Assembly (NCBI GenBank): GCA_902558705.1
Contig: CACEEW010000003.1
Coordinates: 33,046-97,045 of the forward strand
Direction of reading: 5' to 3'
From: an uncultured Pelagibacteraceae bacterium
GTDB taxonomy: Bacteria; Pseudomonadota; Alphaproteobacteria; Pelagibacterales; Pelagibacteraceae
DNA length: 64,000 bases
Part shown: positions 55,055 to 64,000 of the stretch, piece by piece
Position numbering within the stretch: position 1 is the first letter of the stretch
Layout: each line of letters begins with the position of its first letter
Translations under genes and position numbers: made by a program
The notes under the pieces: model-generated
Databases searched by the model: none
Seen by the model: the letters and a program-made list of their open reading frames with translations, nothing else
What the model was told of the DNA's origin: nothing

Positions 55055-55721
55055 TGTAATTGTTGTATTGATCTTTTGTTATTTGCTCAAAAGTGACTAC
55101 ATCACCTGGGTTAATTAAATTTGGATTGCTCTCCTTAGAACTATCAAAGATAACACTAGGTGTATTCCCAATAATATTCCATCCACCTGGACTTTCAAAA
55201 GTATAAACATTTGCAAATTGTTCTGTAAGTCCAACTGAACCCTTTGGCACTTTTACCCTGGGTGTCTCTAAACGTTTTGCTCGCAATTCAGTTTCTAGAT
55301 CACCCAAAAAAGGCATCCCTGCAATGAAACCTGTCATGTAACAAAAAAATTCCTTATTAAAAAATTTTTCATAAATTTTATCACGACTTATTTTTAATTT
55401 TTCCTCTAGTCTTTTTATGTCCAGTGAAAATTTTTCATCACAACAAACTGGAATCTTAATTTTGTTATTCTCTAACTTATCGTCATTAATAACATTTAAA
55501 TTTTCGATTGATTTTTTAATATTTTGAAAATTTTTTTTACGTAAATCAAATGAAATTATTAATTTATTATAAGATGGAGTTAAATTATTAATGCCATCAA
55601 TATTTTCTTTCTGAATACTTTTAAAATAACGTATTACTTTATTATTTACTTCTTTATTTACCTCAGTTCCAAAATCACAATATAAAGCTGCGTCACCAAG
55701 ATTTGATATATTTTTTATCAT
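55047..55721 (-). CDS. pxpB: 5-oxoprolinase subunit B (KipI-like)
   Basis: PxpB/KipI family (224 aa), working with PxpA and PxpC. Markers: N-terminal LGDAALYCDFG, KIPVCCDEKFSLDI, GFIAGMPFLGDLE, LETPRVKVPKGSVGLTEQFANVY and SPGGWNIIGNTP. Divergent from pxpA with 27 nt between the chosen starts; overlaps pxpC by 8 nt. Confidence 0.93.
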   Translation of the reverse strand: MIKNISNLGDAALYCDFGTEVNKEVNNKVIRYFKSIQKENIDGINNLTPSYNKLIISFDLRKKNFQNIKKSIENLNVINDDKLENNKIKIPVCCDEKFSLDIKRLEEKLKISRDKIYEKFFNKEFFCYMTGFIAGMPFLGDLETELRAKRLETPRVKVPKGSVGLTEQFANVYTFESPGGWNIIGNTPSVIFDSSKESNPNLINPGDVVTFEQITKDQYNNYNE

Positions 55722-55748
55722 GCCATGTTATACTTACAAATAATAAGT

Positions 55749-56522
55749 ATGGAAATTAATATAAATTGTGATTTAGGTGAAAAATCAAAACATTACTCAA
55801 ATAAATATGATCCAGATTTATTAGAAATCGTCAATTCAGCCAATGTAGCTTGTGGTTACCATGCTGGGGATGAGGAAACTATGAGTCAAGTGGTAAAAAT
55901 TTCAAAAAATAATGGTGTAAGTATTGGTGCACATCCCTCTTTTAAAGACCCAGAAAATTTTGGTAGAGAAAGAATGAATCTTTCTGAAAATGAAATAAAA
56001 AAACTAATAATTGATCAATACGAGACACTGCAAAAAATAGCTTTAACCTTCGATGAAGTAGTATCTCATGTAAAACCTCATGGAGCATTAAATAATATGG
56101 CTTGTGAAGATATTGAGTTAGCCACAATATTAGCCAAAACTATTAGGGATATTAATAAAGATATAATATATCTAGTGCCTACAGGATCAAAAATGCAAGA
56201 AGCAGCAAAAAAATTTGATATGAAATTTGCTTGTGAAATATTTGCTGACAGAAATTATGAGGATGATGGTAATCTTGTATCAAGAAAAAAATCTCATGCA
56301 TTAATTACGAACCCTGAGCAAGCAAAAAAACATGTATTAAAAATGGTTCAAACTCAGTCGCTTAATTGTCACAGTGGGAAGCAAATACCTTGTGAAATCG
56401 ACTCTGTTTGTATACATGGAGACAATCTAAGTTCATTAGCAACAGCTAAATCAATAAAAGAAAATTTAATTGAAAATGGCTTAGAACTTAAAAGTTTAAA
56501 CAAAATGAAAAAATTTATTTAA
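55749..56522 (+). CDS. pxpA: 5-oxoprolinase subunit A (LamB/YcsF family)
   Basis: PxpA (257 aa), a TIM-barrel-like LamB/YcsF protein. Diagnostic: NINCDLGEKS at the start, NVACGYHAGDEETM, VSIGAHPSFKDPENFGR, HVKPHGALNN, CEIFADRNYEDDGNLVSR and CIHGDN. The frame opens at 55725, but the ATG at 55749 gives the standard MEININCDLGE start. In most bacteria pxpA is co-directional with pxpBC; here it is divergent. Confidence 0.94.
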   Translation: MEININCDLGEKSKHYSNKYDPDLLEIVNSANVACGYHAGDEETMSQVVKISKNNGVSIGAHPSFKDPENFGRERMNLSENEIKKLIIDQYETLQKIALTFDEVVSHVKPHGALNNMACEDIELATILAKTIRDINKDIIYLVPTGSKMQEAAKKFDMKFACEIFADRNYEDDGNLVSRKKSHALITNPEQAKKHVLKMVQTQSLNCHSGKQIPCEIDSVCIHGDNLSSLATAKSIKENLIENGLELKSLNKMKKFI

Positions 56523-56523
56523 C

Positions 56524-57012
56524 ATGAAAAAAATAATTTTATCTTTGTCTATATTATTTTTAATTACTGGAAACGTATTTTCAGCAGGCTCTAGTAGTAG
56601 TGATAATAATACTAAAACTAAATCAAATTATGAAAAAGCTGTAACTCATATAGAAGCGGCAAAAAAACATGAGAAAAATGGTAAATTAGAAATAGCGAAT
56701 AAAAGATATGCAAAAGCACAGGGGCTATTGATAAAATCAAACAATAAAAAACCTAACGATGCAGATACCTTAAATTATTTGGGTTTTACTACTAGAAAAC
56801 TTGGTGATTTTGAAAATGGGGAAAAATATTATCTTCAGGGTTTAGCTATTGATCCTAATCACAAAGGTATTAATGAATATCTTGGTGAATTATATGTAGC
56901 AACAAAAAGGCATAACCTAGCTGTTGAAAGATTAGAAGTTTTAAAAGGTTGTAATTGTGAAGAGTATGAACAATTAAAAGCTGTAATTGCTGGGAAGCCT
57001 TCTAAGTATTAA
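56524..57012 (+). CDS. Exported TPR-repeat protein
   Basis: A 162-aa protein with a signal peptide (about 1-20, ending VFSAGSS), a Ser/Asn-rich spacer, and two to three tetratricopeptide repeats (about 33-130: KAVTHIEAAKKHEKNGKLE, ADTLNYLGFTTRKLGDFENGEKYY, GINEYLGELYVATKRHNLAVE). A C-terminal KGCNCEEYEQL holds a CxC pair. TPRs mediate protein contacts; the partner is unknown. It starts 1 nt after pxpA and may be co-transcribed. Confidence 0.75.
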   Translation: MKKIILSLSILFLITGNVFSAGSSSSDNNTKTKSNYEKAVTHIEAAKKHEKNGKLEIANKRYAKAQGLLIKSNNKKPNDADTLNYLGFTTRKLGDFENGEKYYLQGLAIDPNHKGINEYLGELYVATKRHNLAVERLEVLKGCNCEEYEQLKAVIAGKPSKY

Positions 57013-58319
57013 TTTAAATTTTTTACCATTTGTTCTGGCATCCATAAAGCAATTTCAGGAAATATAACTACAAGAATTACTGCTAAAACCATTAACAAAA
57101 ATAATGGAAAAGCACTTCTTGCAATATAGCCCATATCTTTATTTGCCATTCCTTGAAGTACAAATAAATTAAATCCAACAGGAGGGGTAATTTGTGCCAT
57201 TTCAACTACAATAACTAAAAAAATACCAAACCAAATCATATCAAAACCAGCTTGTCTTATCATTGGCTCTATTATTGCCATTGTTAGTACGACAGCAGAT
57301 ATACCATCAAGAAACATTCCTAAAATAATATAAAAAATCATTAAAACCAAAATTAAAACATAAGGGGAAAGTTCCATGCCTTGTATCCATATTGCTAAAT
57401 TTCTCGGTAATCCTGTAAAACCCATTGCTAAAGATAAAAAAGTAGAACCAGCTAAAATAAACGCAATCATACATGAGGTTTTAGTTGCACCTAATAAAGA
57501 AGATTTAAATGTTTCTAGAGTTAAGCTTTTTTGGAAATAAGATAGAATTAATGCACCAACGACACCTAATGAAGCAGCTTCAGTAGCGGTTGCTACTCCA
57601 GTATATATAGACCCTATAACTGCAGAAATAAGTAATATTACTGGTAAAAGTTGTTTTGATCTCTTAATTTTTTCCAAGAAAGAATATTCCTCAAGAATTT
57701 TTGGCATTTCTTTCTTATTGATTAAAGACCATATAATAACATATGACATAAATATTAGTGCAATCATTATCCCTGGAATAATTCCTGCTATAAATAGTTT
57801 TGCTATGGATTCTTGAACAGCTACACCATAAATAATTAAAATAATTGATGGAGGTATTAATAGTCCCAAAGTACCTGAGCCAGCTAAGCTACCTAATAAA
57901 ATTTTTTCTGGGTAATTTCTTTTTCTTAACTCAGGGATAGACATCTTTCCAACTGTAGCTACAGTTGCCGCTGATGATCCTGATATTGCAGCAAATAGAG
58001 CGCATCCAACAACATTTACATGAATTAAGCCTCCTGGGAGCTTTTGCATCCAAGGAGATAAACCTTTAAATAAATTTTCTGAGAGCTTAGTTCTAAAAAG
58101 AATTTCACCCATCCAAACAAATAAGGGCAATGCAGTCAAAGTCCATGACGATGCAGTTCCCCATATTGTAGTCGCCATTGCATCACCTACTGGTCTTGAA
58201 GTAAACAACATCATGCCAATTGCTGATACCCCTATCATACTTAATGCAACCCAGATACCAGAACCTAAAAAAAACAATAAAACACTAATAAAAAAAATTG
58301 TTAAAAATATCTCAGCCAT
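57009..58319 (-). CDS. dctM: TRAP transporter large permease (DctM)
   Basis: Twelve-TM-type permease of a tripartite ATP-independent periplasmic transporter (436 aa). Typical segments: ALPLFVWMGEILFRTKLSENLF, GCALFAAISGSSAATVATVGKMSIPEL, GTLGLLIPPSIILIIYGV, and C-terminal ITPPVGFNLFVLQGMA. It follows the small permease directly with no gap, as usual for dctPQM. Substrates of TRAP systems are mostly carboxylates and sulfonates. Confidence 0.94.
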   Translation of the reverse strand: MAEIFLTIFFISVLLFFLGSGIWVALSMIGVSAIGMMLFTSRPVGDAMATTIWGTASSWTLTALPLFVWMGEILFRTKLSENLFKGLSPWMQKLPGGLIHVNVVGCALFAAISGSSAATVATVGKMSIPELRKRNYPEKILLGSLAGSGTLGLLIPPSIILIIYGVAVQESIAKLFIAGIIPGIMIALIFMSYVIIWSLINKKEMPKILEEYSFLEKIKRSKQLLPVILLISAVIGSIYTGVATATEAASLGVVGALILSYFQKSLTLETFKSSLLGATKTSCMIAFILAGSTFLSLAMGFTGLPRNLAIWIQGMELSPYVLILVLMIFYIILGMFLDGISAVVLTMAIIEPMIRQAGFDMIWFGIFLVIVVEMAQITPPVGFNLFVLQGMANKDMGYIARSAFPLFLLMVLAVILVVIFPEIALWMPEQMVKNLN

Positions 58320-58802
58320 TTATCTTTTTTTTATATTTAGGATGAATTTATGAAAAACACATATAAAAAATATTGTTGAACCTATTGCTACACTTGTTTG
58401 AGGTATCCATATTAATATTTCATCTGCCCCCTCACTCCTTTCCTGAAATTTGTAAGATATAATTAACATTTTAATAAAATAAAATGCTAAATATCCTGAA
58501 AAAAAACTGGCCAAACTCAAACACCAAATTTCAATCAACCATCTTTTCCTACCTGAAAGTTTTTCTAAAAAAAGAGTAATTCGTATATGTCCACCCTCTA
58601 CAAAAGTATAAGCTAATGCAAAGAAAGATGCCGAAGCCATACAATAACCAGAATATTCTGCTAAACCTCTTATATAAAAACCAAATATTCTTGACGAAAT
58701 ACCTATAAGAATAAAAACTGCAACTAATATTAAAAAAATTGCAGCAATATAACCAGAAAATTTATAAAGTTTATTTAGACTTTTATCAATATTACTTAAC
58801 AT
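58320..58802 (-). CDS. dctQ: TRAP transporter small permease (DctQ)
   Basis: Four-TM small membrane subunit (160 aa): helices near 15-37, 50-72, 88-110 and 135-153. The motif AYTFVEGGHIRITLFLEKLSG is characteristic of DctQ. It is separated from dctP by 55 nt holding a hairpin, and abuts dctM. Confidence 0.9.
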   Translation of the reverse strand: MLSNIDKSLNKLYKFSGYIAAIFLILVAVFILIGISSRIFGFYIRGLAEYSGYCMASASFFALAYTFVEGGHIRITLFLEKLSGRKRWLIEIWCLSLASFFSGYLAFYFIKMLIISYKFQERSEGADEILIWIPQTSVAIGSTIFFICVFHKFILNIKKR

Positions 58803-58808
58803 AATAAT

Positions 58809-58841
58809 TTAAGGCCACTCAAAATTTTTAAGTGGCCTTAA
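58809..58841 (-). terminator. Hairpin between dctP and dctQ
   Basis: Perfect 11-bp inverted repeat TTAAGGCCACT / AGTGGCCTTAA with an 11-nt loop, between the dctP stop and the dctQ start. Like the hairpin behind the Liv binding-protein gene, it probably reduces read-through or protects the binding-protein message so that the solute-binding protein is made in excess (inference). Confidence 0.75.
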
Positions 58842-58857
58842 GATATATTTAATTTAA

Positions 58858-59829
58858 TTATTTATAAGTTGATAAAACAGACGCTCCTCTTGATCCAGCT
58901 TTTTGAGACCATTCTTTAGCCATTGTCTCTCCAACTTTTTCAAAATGAGATTGTAAAGATGCATTAACTTTTCCAACTACCATACCGGCATCTGCTAGAG
59001 CTTTTTTATCTCCAACATTTCCTTGTTTTGATAATTGCCAACCTTTTCTTTCTGCTAAGGCTGCTTGCTTCATTACTAAATCCTTAGTTGCTTTATCCAA
59101 TTTATTCCAAGACTCTTTATTAACGATCACCATATTTTTCGGAAACCAAGCTGCAATGTCATAAAAATATTTCACACCATTCTCCCAAATCTTAGAATTT
59201 TTTCCTGTCGTTGGAGATGTAATCATACTTTCAACAGCACCTGTTGAAAACGCTTGACTTATTTCTGCTGCTTCTATTTTGGTAGGAGCCATTCCAGTTA
59301 ATTCAGCAATTCTTATTGTAGCAGAATTGTATGCTCTAAATTTTAAGCCTTTTAAATCATTAACTGAATTAATTTCTTTCTTACTATACAAGCCTTGTGC
59401 TGGCCACGGTACAGCATATAGGAAGACAAGCCCTTTAGCATCCAAACCTTTTATAATTTCGTCTTTTGATGCTTTATATAATTTCATAGCATCTGAGTAA
59501 GATGATGCCAGGAATGGTTGTGAGTCTATTTCCAATAATGGATCTTCTTTTCCTAAAGCTGACATAAATCTTTCACCAATTTGTGCTTGCCCAGTTCTCA
59601 CTGCTCTAAAAATTTCTCCACCTTTAAAAAGTGATCCACCTGGATGAGTAACTATTGTTAGTTTACCACCACTTTTTTCAGTTACATTTTTTGCAAATTC
59701 AGTTGCGTTTGCAGAATGAAAATTCCCCGCTCCATAAGCAAGAGCCATGTCCCATTTCTCTGCAATCGCAAGATTAATTGACAAAGTTAATGAAACTAAA
59801 ACAGTTATTAAGTATTTTATGAATTTCAT
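58858..59829 (-). CDS. dctP: TRAP transporter substrate-binding protein (DctP)
   Basis: Periplasmic solute receptor (323 aa). Signal peptide at about 1-23 (cleavage near AIA-EKW). The DctP fold is seen in KGGEIFRAVRTGQAQIGERF, NDLKGLKFRAYNSATIRIAELTGMAPTKIEAAEISQAFSTGAVE; the Arg in KFRAYN is the conserved carboxylate-binding residue. A strong Shine-Dalgarno (TTGGAGGAAAA) precedes the ATG. The exact ligand is unknown. Confidence 0.93.
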   Translation of the reverse strand: MKFIKYLITVLVSLTLSINLAIAEKWDMALAYGAGNFHSANATEFAKNVTEKSGGKLTIVTHPGGSLFKGGEIFRAVRTGQAQIGERFMSALGKEDPLLEIDSQPFLASSYSDAMKLYKASKDEIIKGLDAKGLVFLYAVPWPAQGLYSKKEINSVNDLKGLKFRAYNSATIRIAELTGMAPTKIEAAEISQAFSTGAVESMITSPTTGKNSKIWENGVKYFYDIAAWFPKNMVIVNKESWNKLDKATKDLVMKQAALAERKGWQLSKQGNVGDKKALADAGMVVGKVNASLQSHFEKVGETMAKEWSQKAGSRGASVLSTYK

Positions 59830-59942
59830 TTTTCCTCCAATTTATTTAAATGTATTTCATTATGTATTAAAAAGATTATCAATAAAAAAATAATACTACT
59901 TTTGATTGAATTATTATTAATATCTAATACTATGCTTCTACT

Positions 59943-60554
59943 TTGTTACAAGAATTACTTATATTAGCTCAAATTATTTTTATTACAATTATCTTAACAG
60001 CTGATAATGCAATAATCATTGGTGTCATTTCAGCAAATTTTATTCCAAAAAATAAAAAACAAATAATTTACTGGGGTGTTGCTGGTGCTCTGATTTTTAA
60101 AATTATATTTGCACTTTTTGCCACTTATTTATTCAAATTCTACTTTATAAAAATATTAGGTGGTCTACTTTTAATTTGGATAGTAAATGATTTAAGAAAA
60201 GACCTTTTTGAAATAAAAAAAATAAAATCACCAACTAAAAAATCTAAAGAGCCATCTTTCATACAAAGTGTTTATAAAGTTTTGTTTGCAGATATAATGA
60301 TTAGTTTTGATAATGTAATTGGAGTGGTTGGTGCAGCTAAAGGAAATTTTGGTTTTATGATTTTTGGACTTGTGCTTTCTGTTGTTCTAACAGGAGCTCT
60401 AGCGACTTATCTTGCAAGCTATATTCAAAAACATTTATGGATAGCTTATATTGGTCTAGTTTTTATCTTATTAGTAGCGCTACAACTCGTGATTGGAGGA
60501 TTAGTTGACCTAGATATTTTATCTATCAACGAACAATTTAAAAAATATTTCTAA
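59943..60554 (+). CDS. TerC/YjbE-family integral membrane protein
   Basis: Membrane protein of 203 aa with about six to seven TM helices and the paired acidic motifs of the family: LTADNAIIIG near residue 20 and MISFDNVIGVVG near 118. Family members are linked to metal (Mn) efflux and metalation of exported proteins. The start is TTG; an in-frame stop lies six codons upstream and the nearby ATG at 59932 is out of frame. It ends 4 nt inside the convergent panB gene. Confidence 0.85.
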   Translation: MLQELLILAQIIFITIILTADNAIIIGVISANFIPKNKKQIIYWGVAGALIFKIIFALFATYLFKFYFIKILGGLLLIWIVNDLRKDLFEIKKIKSPTKKSKEPSFIQSVYKVLFADIMISFDNVIGVVGAAKGNFGFMIFGLVLSVVLTGALATYLASYIQKHLWIAYIGLVFILLVALQLVIGGLVDLDILSINEQFKKYF

Positions 60555-61327
60555 TAAGAGTGTTTTTTTGTAGGATATTTCTTTAATTTAACATCTTTAG
60601 AAAATTTTTTTAATCCTATATTTATATATTTTTTAATATTAATAAATTTTTTAACAAATCTTATTTTGGTACTATTTAATCCAATTAAATCATCTGTAAC
60701 AAGTACTTGGCCATCACAATGAACTGATGATCCAATACCTATTGTTGGAATTTTTAAGGATTGAGTAATTTTTTTCGCAGTAGCTCCTTTTACACATTCT
60801 ATAACTATAGCGAATACTCCACTACTTTGAAGCAAAAGAGCATCTTTTATTAATTGTTTTGTTTCCCTAGTTGATTTACCTTTTGACTTAAATTTTCCTT
60901 TAGCAGATTGGGGAAGAAGACCTAAATGGCCCATAACTGGAATCTTTTTTTTAATAAGATATTTAACTTGTGTAATAATTTTTTTTCCACCCTCTAATTT
61001 AACTGCGTCACATTTTGTTTCTTTAATGACTCTTTTCACATTTTTATATGCAGAGATGTTAGACTTATATGTATTGAAAGGCATATCTACAACCATTAAA
61101 CTTTTCTTGACACCAAGCCTAACACTTTTTGAATGATCAATCATATTAGTCAAAGTTACTTTTTTTGTAGTATCGTAATTATATAAAACAGACCCCAATG
61201 AGTCTCCGATTAAAGTAATATCAACATATTTATCTATTAGCTCAGCAAAATTTTTTGAATATGCTGTGAGACACAAAATTTTAGATTTATTTTTTTTTTT
61301 GAGAATATTTTTAATCTTGGTATTCAT
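60551..61327 (-). CDS. panB: 3-methyl-2-oxobutanoate hydroxymethyltransferase
   Basis: First step of pantothenate synthesis: transfers a hydroxymethyl group from 5,10-methylene-THF to alpha-ketoisovalerate (258 aa). Conserved: LTAYSKNFAELID, LIGDSLGSVLYNYDTT, VVDMPFNTY, AVKLEGGKK, PVMGHLGLLPQS, the catalytic Glu in AIVIECVKGATA and IGIGSSVHCDGQVLVTDDL. A Lys-rich tail ends the protein. It lies 9 nt downstream of guaA. Confidence 0.95.
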   Translation of the reverse strand: MNTKIKNILKKKNKSKILCLTAYSKNFAELIDKYVDITLIGDSLGSVLYNYDTTKKVTLTNMIDHSKSVRLGVKKSLMVVDMPFNTYKSNISAYKNVKRVIKETKCDAVKLEGGKKIITQVKYLIKKKIPVMGHLGLLPQSAKGKFKSKGKSTRETKQLIKDALLLQSSGVFAIVIECVKGATAKKITQSLKIPTIGIGSSVHCDGQVLVTDDLIGLNSTKIRFVKKFINIKKYINIGLKKFSKDVKLKKYPTKKHSY

Positions 61328-61336
61328 TTTATTAAA

Positions 61337-62899
61337 CTACTCTAATTCTATAGTGCTTGGTGGTTTTGAAGTTATATCGTAAACTACCCTATTTATTCCT
61401 CTTATGCTATTTACTATTTTATTTGAAATCATTTGTGCAAATGATTTTTTAAACTCATAAAAATCAGCAGTCATACCATCTTCTGAGGTTATGGCTCTCA
61501 GTAAACACAAATATTCATAGGTTCGATTATCACCCATTACACCAACAGTTTTTACTGGAAGTAAGGCTGCATAAGCTTGCCAAATTTTATTATACAGACC
61601 ATGTTCTTTAAGACCCTGTATAAAATAATAATCAGCTTCTTTTAAGATGTTAATTTTTTCTTTAGTTATAATACCAGGCATTCTAATTGCTAAACCTGGA
61701 CCTGGAAAAGGGTGTCTTGAAATAATTTCTGTATTCAAATTAAGCTCTAAACCTAAATTTCTTACTTCATCCTTAAATAAGAATTTAAGAGGTTCAACTA
61801 ATTTTAATTTCATTTTTTTTGGTAATCCACCTACATTATGATGAGATTTGATTTTTGATGTTTGGCTTCCTGTTACTGATCTGCTTTCAATAAGATCTGG
61901 ATAAAGTGTTCCCTGAGCTAAAAATTTTACATTCTTAATTTTTTTTGCATATCTTTCAAAAATTCTAATAAATAAATTTCCAATTATTTTTCTTTTTCTT
62001 TCTGGATCTGAAACGTTTGTTAACTTTTTTAAAAATTCTTTTTCAGCATTAACGTATATTAAATTCATCTTGAGCCTTTTCTTAAAAGTATCAACTACTT
62101 GTTTTTCCTCATTTTTTCTGAGAAGACCGGTGTTAACAAAAATACAATATAGCTTTTTACCTATAGCTTTATTTAATAATTGAGCAACTACACTACTATC
62201 AACTCCTCCCGAAAGGGCACAAATAACTTTATTTTCACCAATTTGATTTCTAACTTCTTTAATTAATTTCATCTTTTGATCTTTTGATGACCAGTTTTTT
62301 TTAATTTTACATATTAAAAAAATAAAATTTTTAATAATTTTTTTACCATTTTCTGTATGTGTAACTTCAGGATGAAATTGAACACCATAAAATTTATTTG
62401 TCTTGTCTTCTACAATTGCAAATTTCGAATTTTGACTTGATGCAATTACTCTAAAATTTTTAGGTAATTTTGAAACTTGATCAGCATGACTCATCCATAC
62501 TTTATGAATTTTTTTTTGATTAAAGAAATTTTTTATTAAAAGACTATCTTTTTTTTTATAGACATTAGCTAAACCAAACTCTCGATGCTTTGATTGTTTG
62601 ACCTTTCCACCATTTAATTTTGACAAAATTTGGTGACCAAAACAAATACCTAATATTGGTATATTGTTTTTAAGTATTTCTTTATCGAAAGAGTATCTAT
62701 TAATTTCATAAACATTAAGGGGACCTCCTGATAAAATGATACCTTTAATACTACTATCAATATTTTTATTTTTAATCTTTTTATGACTAATAATTTCTGA
62801 GAATACCCCTAGTTCTCTTATTCTTCTGGCGATCAATTGTGTAAATTGAGAACCAAAATCTATGATTAATATTTTATTTAAACTTTGATCAAGAATCAT
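61337..62899 (-). CDS. guaA: GMP synthase (glutamine-hydrolysing)
   Basis: Converts XMP to GMP (520 aa). Class I amidotransferase domain with catalytic Cys86 ([10 protein letters not shown]) and [13 protein letters not shown]-pyrophosphatase domain with PP-loop [12 protein letters not shown] near residue 225; dimerisation domain ending [13 protein letters not shown], the canonical C-terminus. The ATG overlaps the end of the upstream TPR gene by 11 nt. With guaB it forms a guaB-TPR-guaA unit. Confidence 0.97.
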   Translation of the reverse strand: MILDQSLNKILIIDFGSQFTQLIARRIRELGVFSEIISHKKIKNKNIDSSIKGIILSGGPLNVYEINRYSFDKEILKNNIPILGICFGHQILSKLNGGKVKQSKHREFGLANVYKKKDSLLIKNFFNQKKIHKVWMSHADQVSKLPKNFRVIASSQNSKFAIVEDKTNKFYGVQFHPEVTHTENGKKIIKNFIFLICKIKKNWSSKDQKMKLIKEVRNQIGENKVICALSGGVDSSVVAQLLNKAIGKKLYCIFVNTGLLRKNEEKQVVDTFKKRLKMNLIYVNAEKEFLKKLTNVSDPERKRKIIGNLFIRIFERYAKKIKNVKFLAQGTLYPDLIESRSVTGSQTSKIKSHHNVGGLPKKMKLKLVEPLKFLFKDEVRNLGLELNLNTEIISRHPFPGPGLAIRMPGIITKEKINILKEADYYFIQGLKEHGLYNKIWQAYAALLPVKTVGVMGDNRTYEYLCLLRAITSEDGMTADFYEFKKSFAQMISNKIVNSIRGINRVVYDITSKPPSTIELE

Positions 62900-63326
62900 T
62901 TTTTGGCTCTATATTCGCCAGAGTCTCCAAAATATCTTTATTATCATCACATAGTTTTTTACAAACTTTTGTAAAAGTATTTGATAGATCTTTTACTTTT
63001 GAATAATTTGATTTTTCTAAAGCTATTTTCATTAACATCAATATTGCTTCTTCGTTATCAGGATCGATTAATAATGTTGTTTCTAAATTTTTTTTTTCTT
63101 TTTTTTGATCTTCTTCAAAATTATAAATCTTTGCCAAGTACAAATATGAACTTGAGTCTTTTGGATTAAAAACAATACTTCTTTCGAACATAAATCTTGC
63201 ATCGTCATATTTTTTAATTTTATAAAGTTCTAAGCCTTTATCAAAAAAATTCTCATTACTAAAAGAAATACTTATTAAATTTATGAAAAAATAAATTAAT
63301 ACAGTTTTTTTTAAGATTTTAATCAT
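62889..63326 (-). CDS. Exported TPR-repeat protein between guaB and guaA
   Basis: About 145 aa with an N-terminal signal peptide (hydrophobic 6-22, ending ISFSNEN), followed by three TPR units ([75 protein letters not shown]). A late CKKLC pair is present. The ATG at 63326 is preferred over a TTG at 63335 that overlaps the guaB stop. Its placement between two guanine-nucleotide genes is probably expression linkage rather than function. Confidence 0.75.
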   Translation of the reverse strand: MIKILKKTVLIYFFINLISISFSNENFFDKGLELYKIKKYDDARFMFERSIVFNPKDSSSYLYLAKIYNFEEDQKKEKKNLETTLLIDPDNEEAILMLMKIALEKSNYSKVKDLSNTFTKVCKKLCDDNKDILETLANIEPKNDS

Positions 63327-63331
63327 TATTA

Positions 63332-64000
63332 TCAATCATCACTTTTTACAATATCAACGTTATGTACCATACTTTCATAAAATCCAGCTTTTGTAATCTT
63401 TACAAATTGTGGTTTATTTCTTAAATATTTAATTTGTTTAGAGCCAAGATAACCCATCGATGATTTCAAACCACCAATAAGTTTGAAAATTATTTTTTCA
63501 ACCTTACCTTTATATTTAGCAAATCCCTCTACACCTTCAGGTACATATTTTGAGATATCTTTTTGTTTTGATTGAAAATATCTATCAGCTGAACCTTTGT
63601 TCATAGCACCCACTGATCCCATGCCTCTAAAACTTTTAAATAGCTTTCCACCTCTTCTAATTAATTTACCTGGTGTCTCATCTGTACCTGCAAATAGTGA
63701 ACCTACCATCACTGCATCTGCTCCTGCAGCAAAAGCTTTAGCTAAATCACCAGAGTATTTAATACCTCCATCAGAGATAATCTTAACATTTTTATTTTTA
63801 ACTCCATTTCTAACTGTTAAAATTGCACTTAACTGAGGAACTCCAATACCTGCCACTAATCGTGTAGTACAGATAGATCCAGGGCCTATACCCACTTTGA
63901 TTATATCCACCCCTAATTTTAAAAGAAATTTTGCAGCTTCTGGTGTAGCTATATTTCCTGCACACAGTGCTGTTTTTTTATTTTTTTTTTTTTTAATATA
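63332..64000 (-). CDS. guaB: IMP dehydrogenase, C-terminal part (truncated by window edge)
   Basis: NAD-dependent oxidation of IMP to XMP, the first step toward GMP. The frame is open through the window end, so the gene starts beyond 64000; the ATG at 63910 is internal. Visible: [19 protein letters not shown], the catalytic loop [12 protein letters not shown] with the active-site Cys, [42 protein letters not shown], the flap region [19 protein letters not shown] and [13 protein letters not shown]. The far end encodes a Lys-rich stretch from a 13-A run. Confidence 0.95.
   Translation of the reverse strand, partial: YIKKKKNKKTALCAGNIATPEAAKFLLKLGVDIIKVGIGPGSICTTRLVAGIGVPQLSAILTVRNGVKNKNVKIISDGGIKYSGDLAKAFAAGADAVMVGSLFAGTDETPGKLIRRGGKLFKSFRGMGSVGAMNKGSADRYFQSKQKDISKYVPEGVEGFAKYKGKVEKIIFKLIGGLKSSMGYLGSKQIKYLRNKPQFVKITKAGFYESMVHNVDIVKSDD

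Noticed and set aside
55725..55748. 8-residue extension on pxpA
   Set aside because: The family starts with MEININCDLG-type sequence, matched by the ATG at 55749; the extension would be almost abutting the pxpB start.
1..64000. tRNA genes, rRNA, CRISPR arrays, transposons, prophage or toxin-antitoxin modules
   Set aside because: Every spacer was read; none is long enough or shows tRNA arms, direct-repeat arrays, transposase or integrase genes. Absence of tRNAs is judged by eye only; a covariance-model scan would be decisive.

Overview
The window is a streamlined, very AT-rich bacterial chromosome segment. It is almost entirely coding, with many 1-20 nt gene overlaps and no insertion sequence, CRISPR array, rRNA or tRNA that I can see. 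Gene families, gene order (lptF-lptG-lptD-surA-pdxA-ksgA; gcvT-gcvH-gcvP behind a tandem glycine riboswitch; purM-purN next to DUF2066 and hda) and the low GC point to a SAR11-type alphaproteobacterium (Pelagibacterales). That assignment is inference from content. No gene-free stretch exceeds 300 bases; the longest are 38520-38714 and 53041-53231, both regulatory.

Layout. Positions 1-6219: the 3' end of an NrdJ-type ribonucleotide reductase, then aspS, an Hda-like DnaA paralogue and a DUF2066 protein on the minus strand, divergent from purM-purN; ndk follows. Positions 6212-18800: pepA, divergent from the LPS-transport/outer-membrane run lptF-lptG-lptD-surA-pdxA-ksgA, which converges on gmk-acpP-fabG-fabD; then rpsF-rpsR-rplI. 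Positions 18869-30790: dnaB, an RND-superfamily exporter, cvpA-purF, a PhnZ/TmpB-like HD-domain oxygenase candidate, gshA-gshB with an EamA permease, an MFS permease, and two hypothetical proteins, one an extreme charged helix.

Positions 30794-40476: an EamA permease with an AGAT-type amidinotransferase, a stand-alone SufU/IscU-like scaffold, a complete HAAT/Liv ABC transporter (binding protein, LivF, G, H, M, with a hairpin after the binding-protein gene and a possible 26-residue membrane peptide at the operon end), an HPP-family membrane protein and NAD-dependent formate dehydrogenase. Positions 40567-53235: exported MsrA with SelO, a TspO/FAD-oxidoreductase pair, an SDR, a lipid-modification cluster (DUF3833 lipoprotein, cyclopropane-type synthase, DUF1365, FAD amine-oxidase-like), then gcvP-gcvH-gcvT led by a tandem glycine riboswitch with a good promoter. 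Positions 53232-64000: an EamA permease coupled to pxpC-pxpB, divergent pxpA, a TPR protein, a TRAP transporter (DctP, Q, M), a TerC/YjbE-like protein, panB, guaA, a second TPR protein and the 3' part of guaB, cut by the window edge.

Functionally the window is dominated by purine synthesis (purF, purM, purN, guaA, guaB, gmk, ndk), envelope assembly, one-carbon/glycine metabolism (gcv, formate dehydrogenase, panB) and high-affinity uptake (Liv ABC, TRAP). The most intriguing arrangement is the glycine-riboswitch transcription unit. It appears to run without a break from gcvT through gcvP into the lipid-methylation cluster, which could place lipid modification under glycine control.
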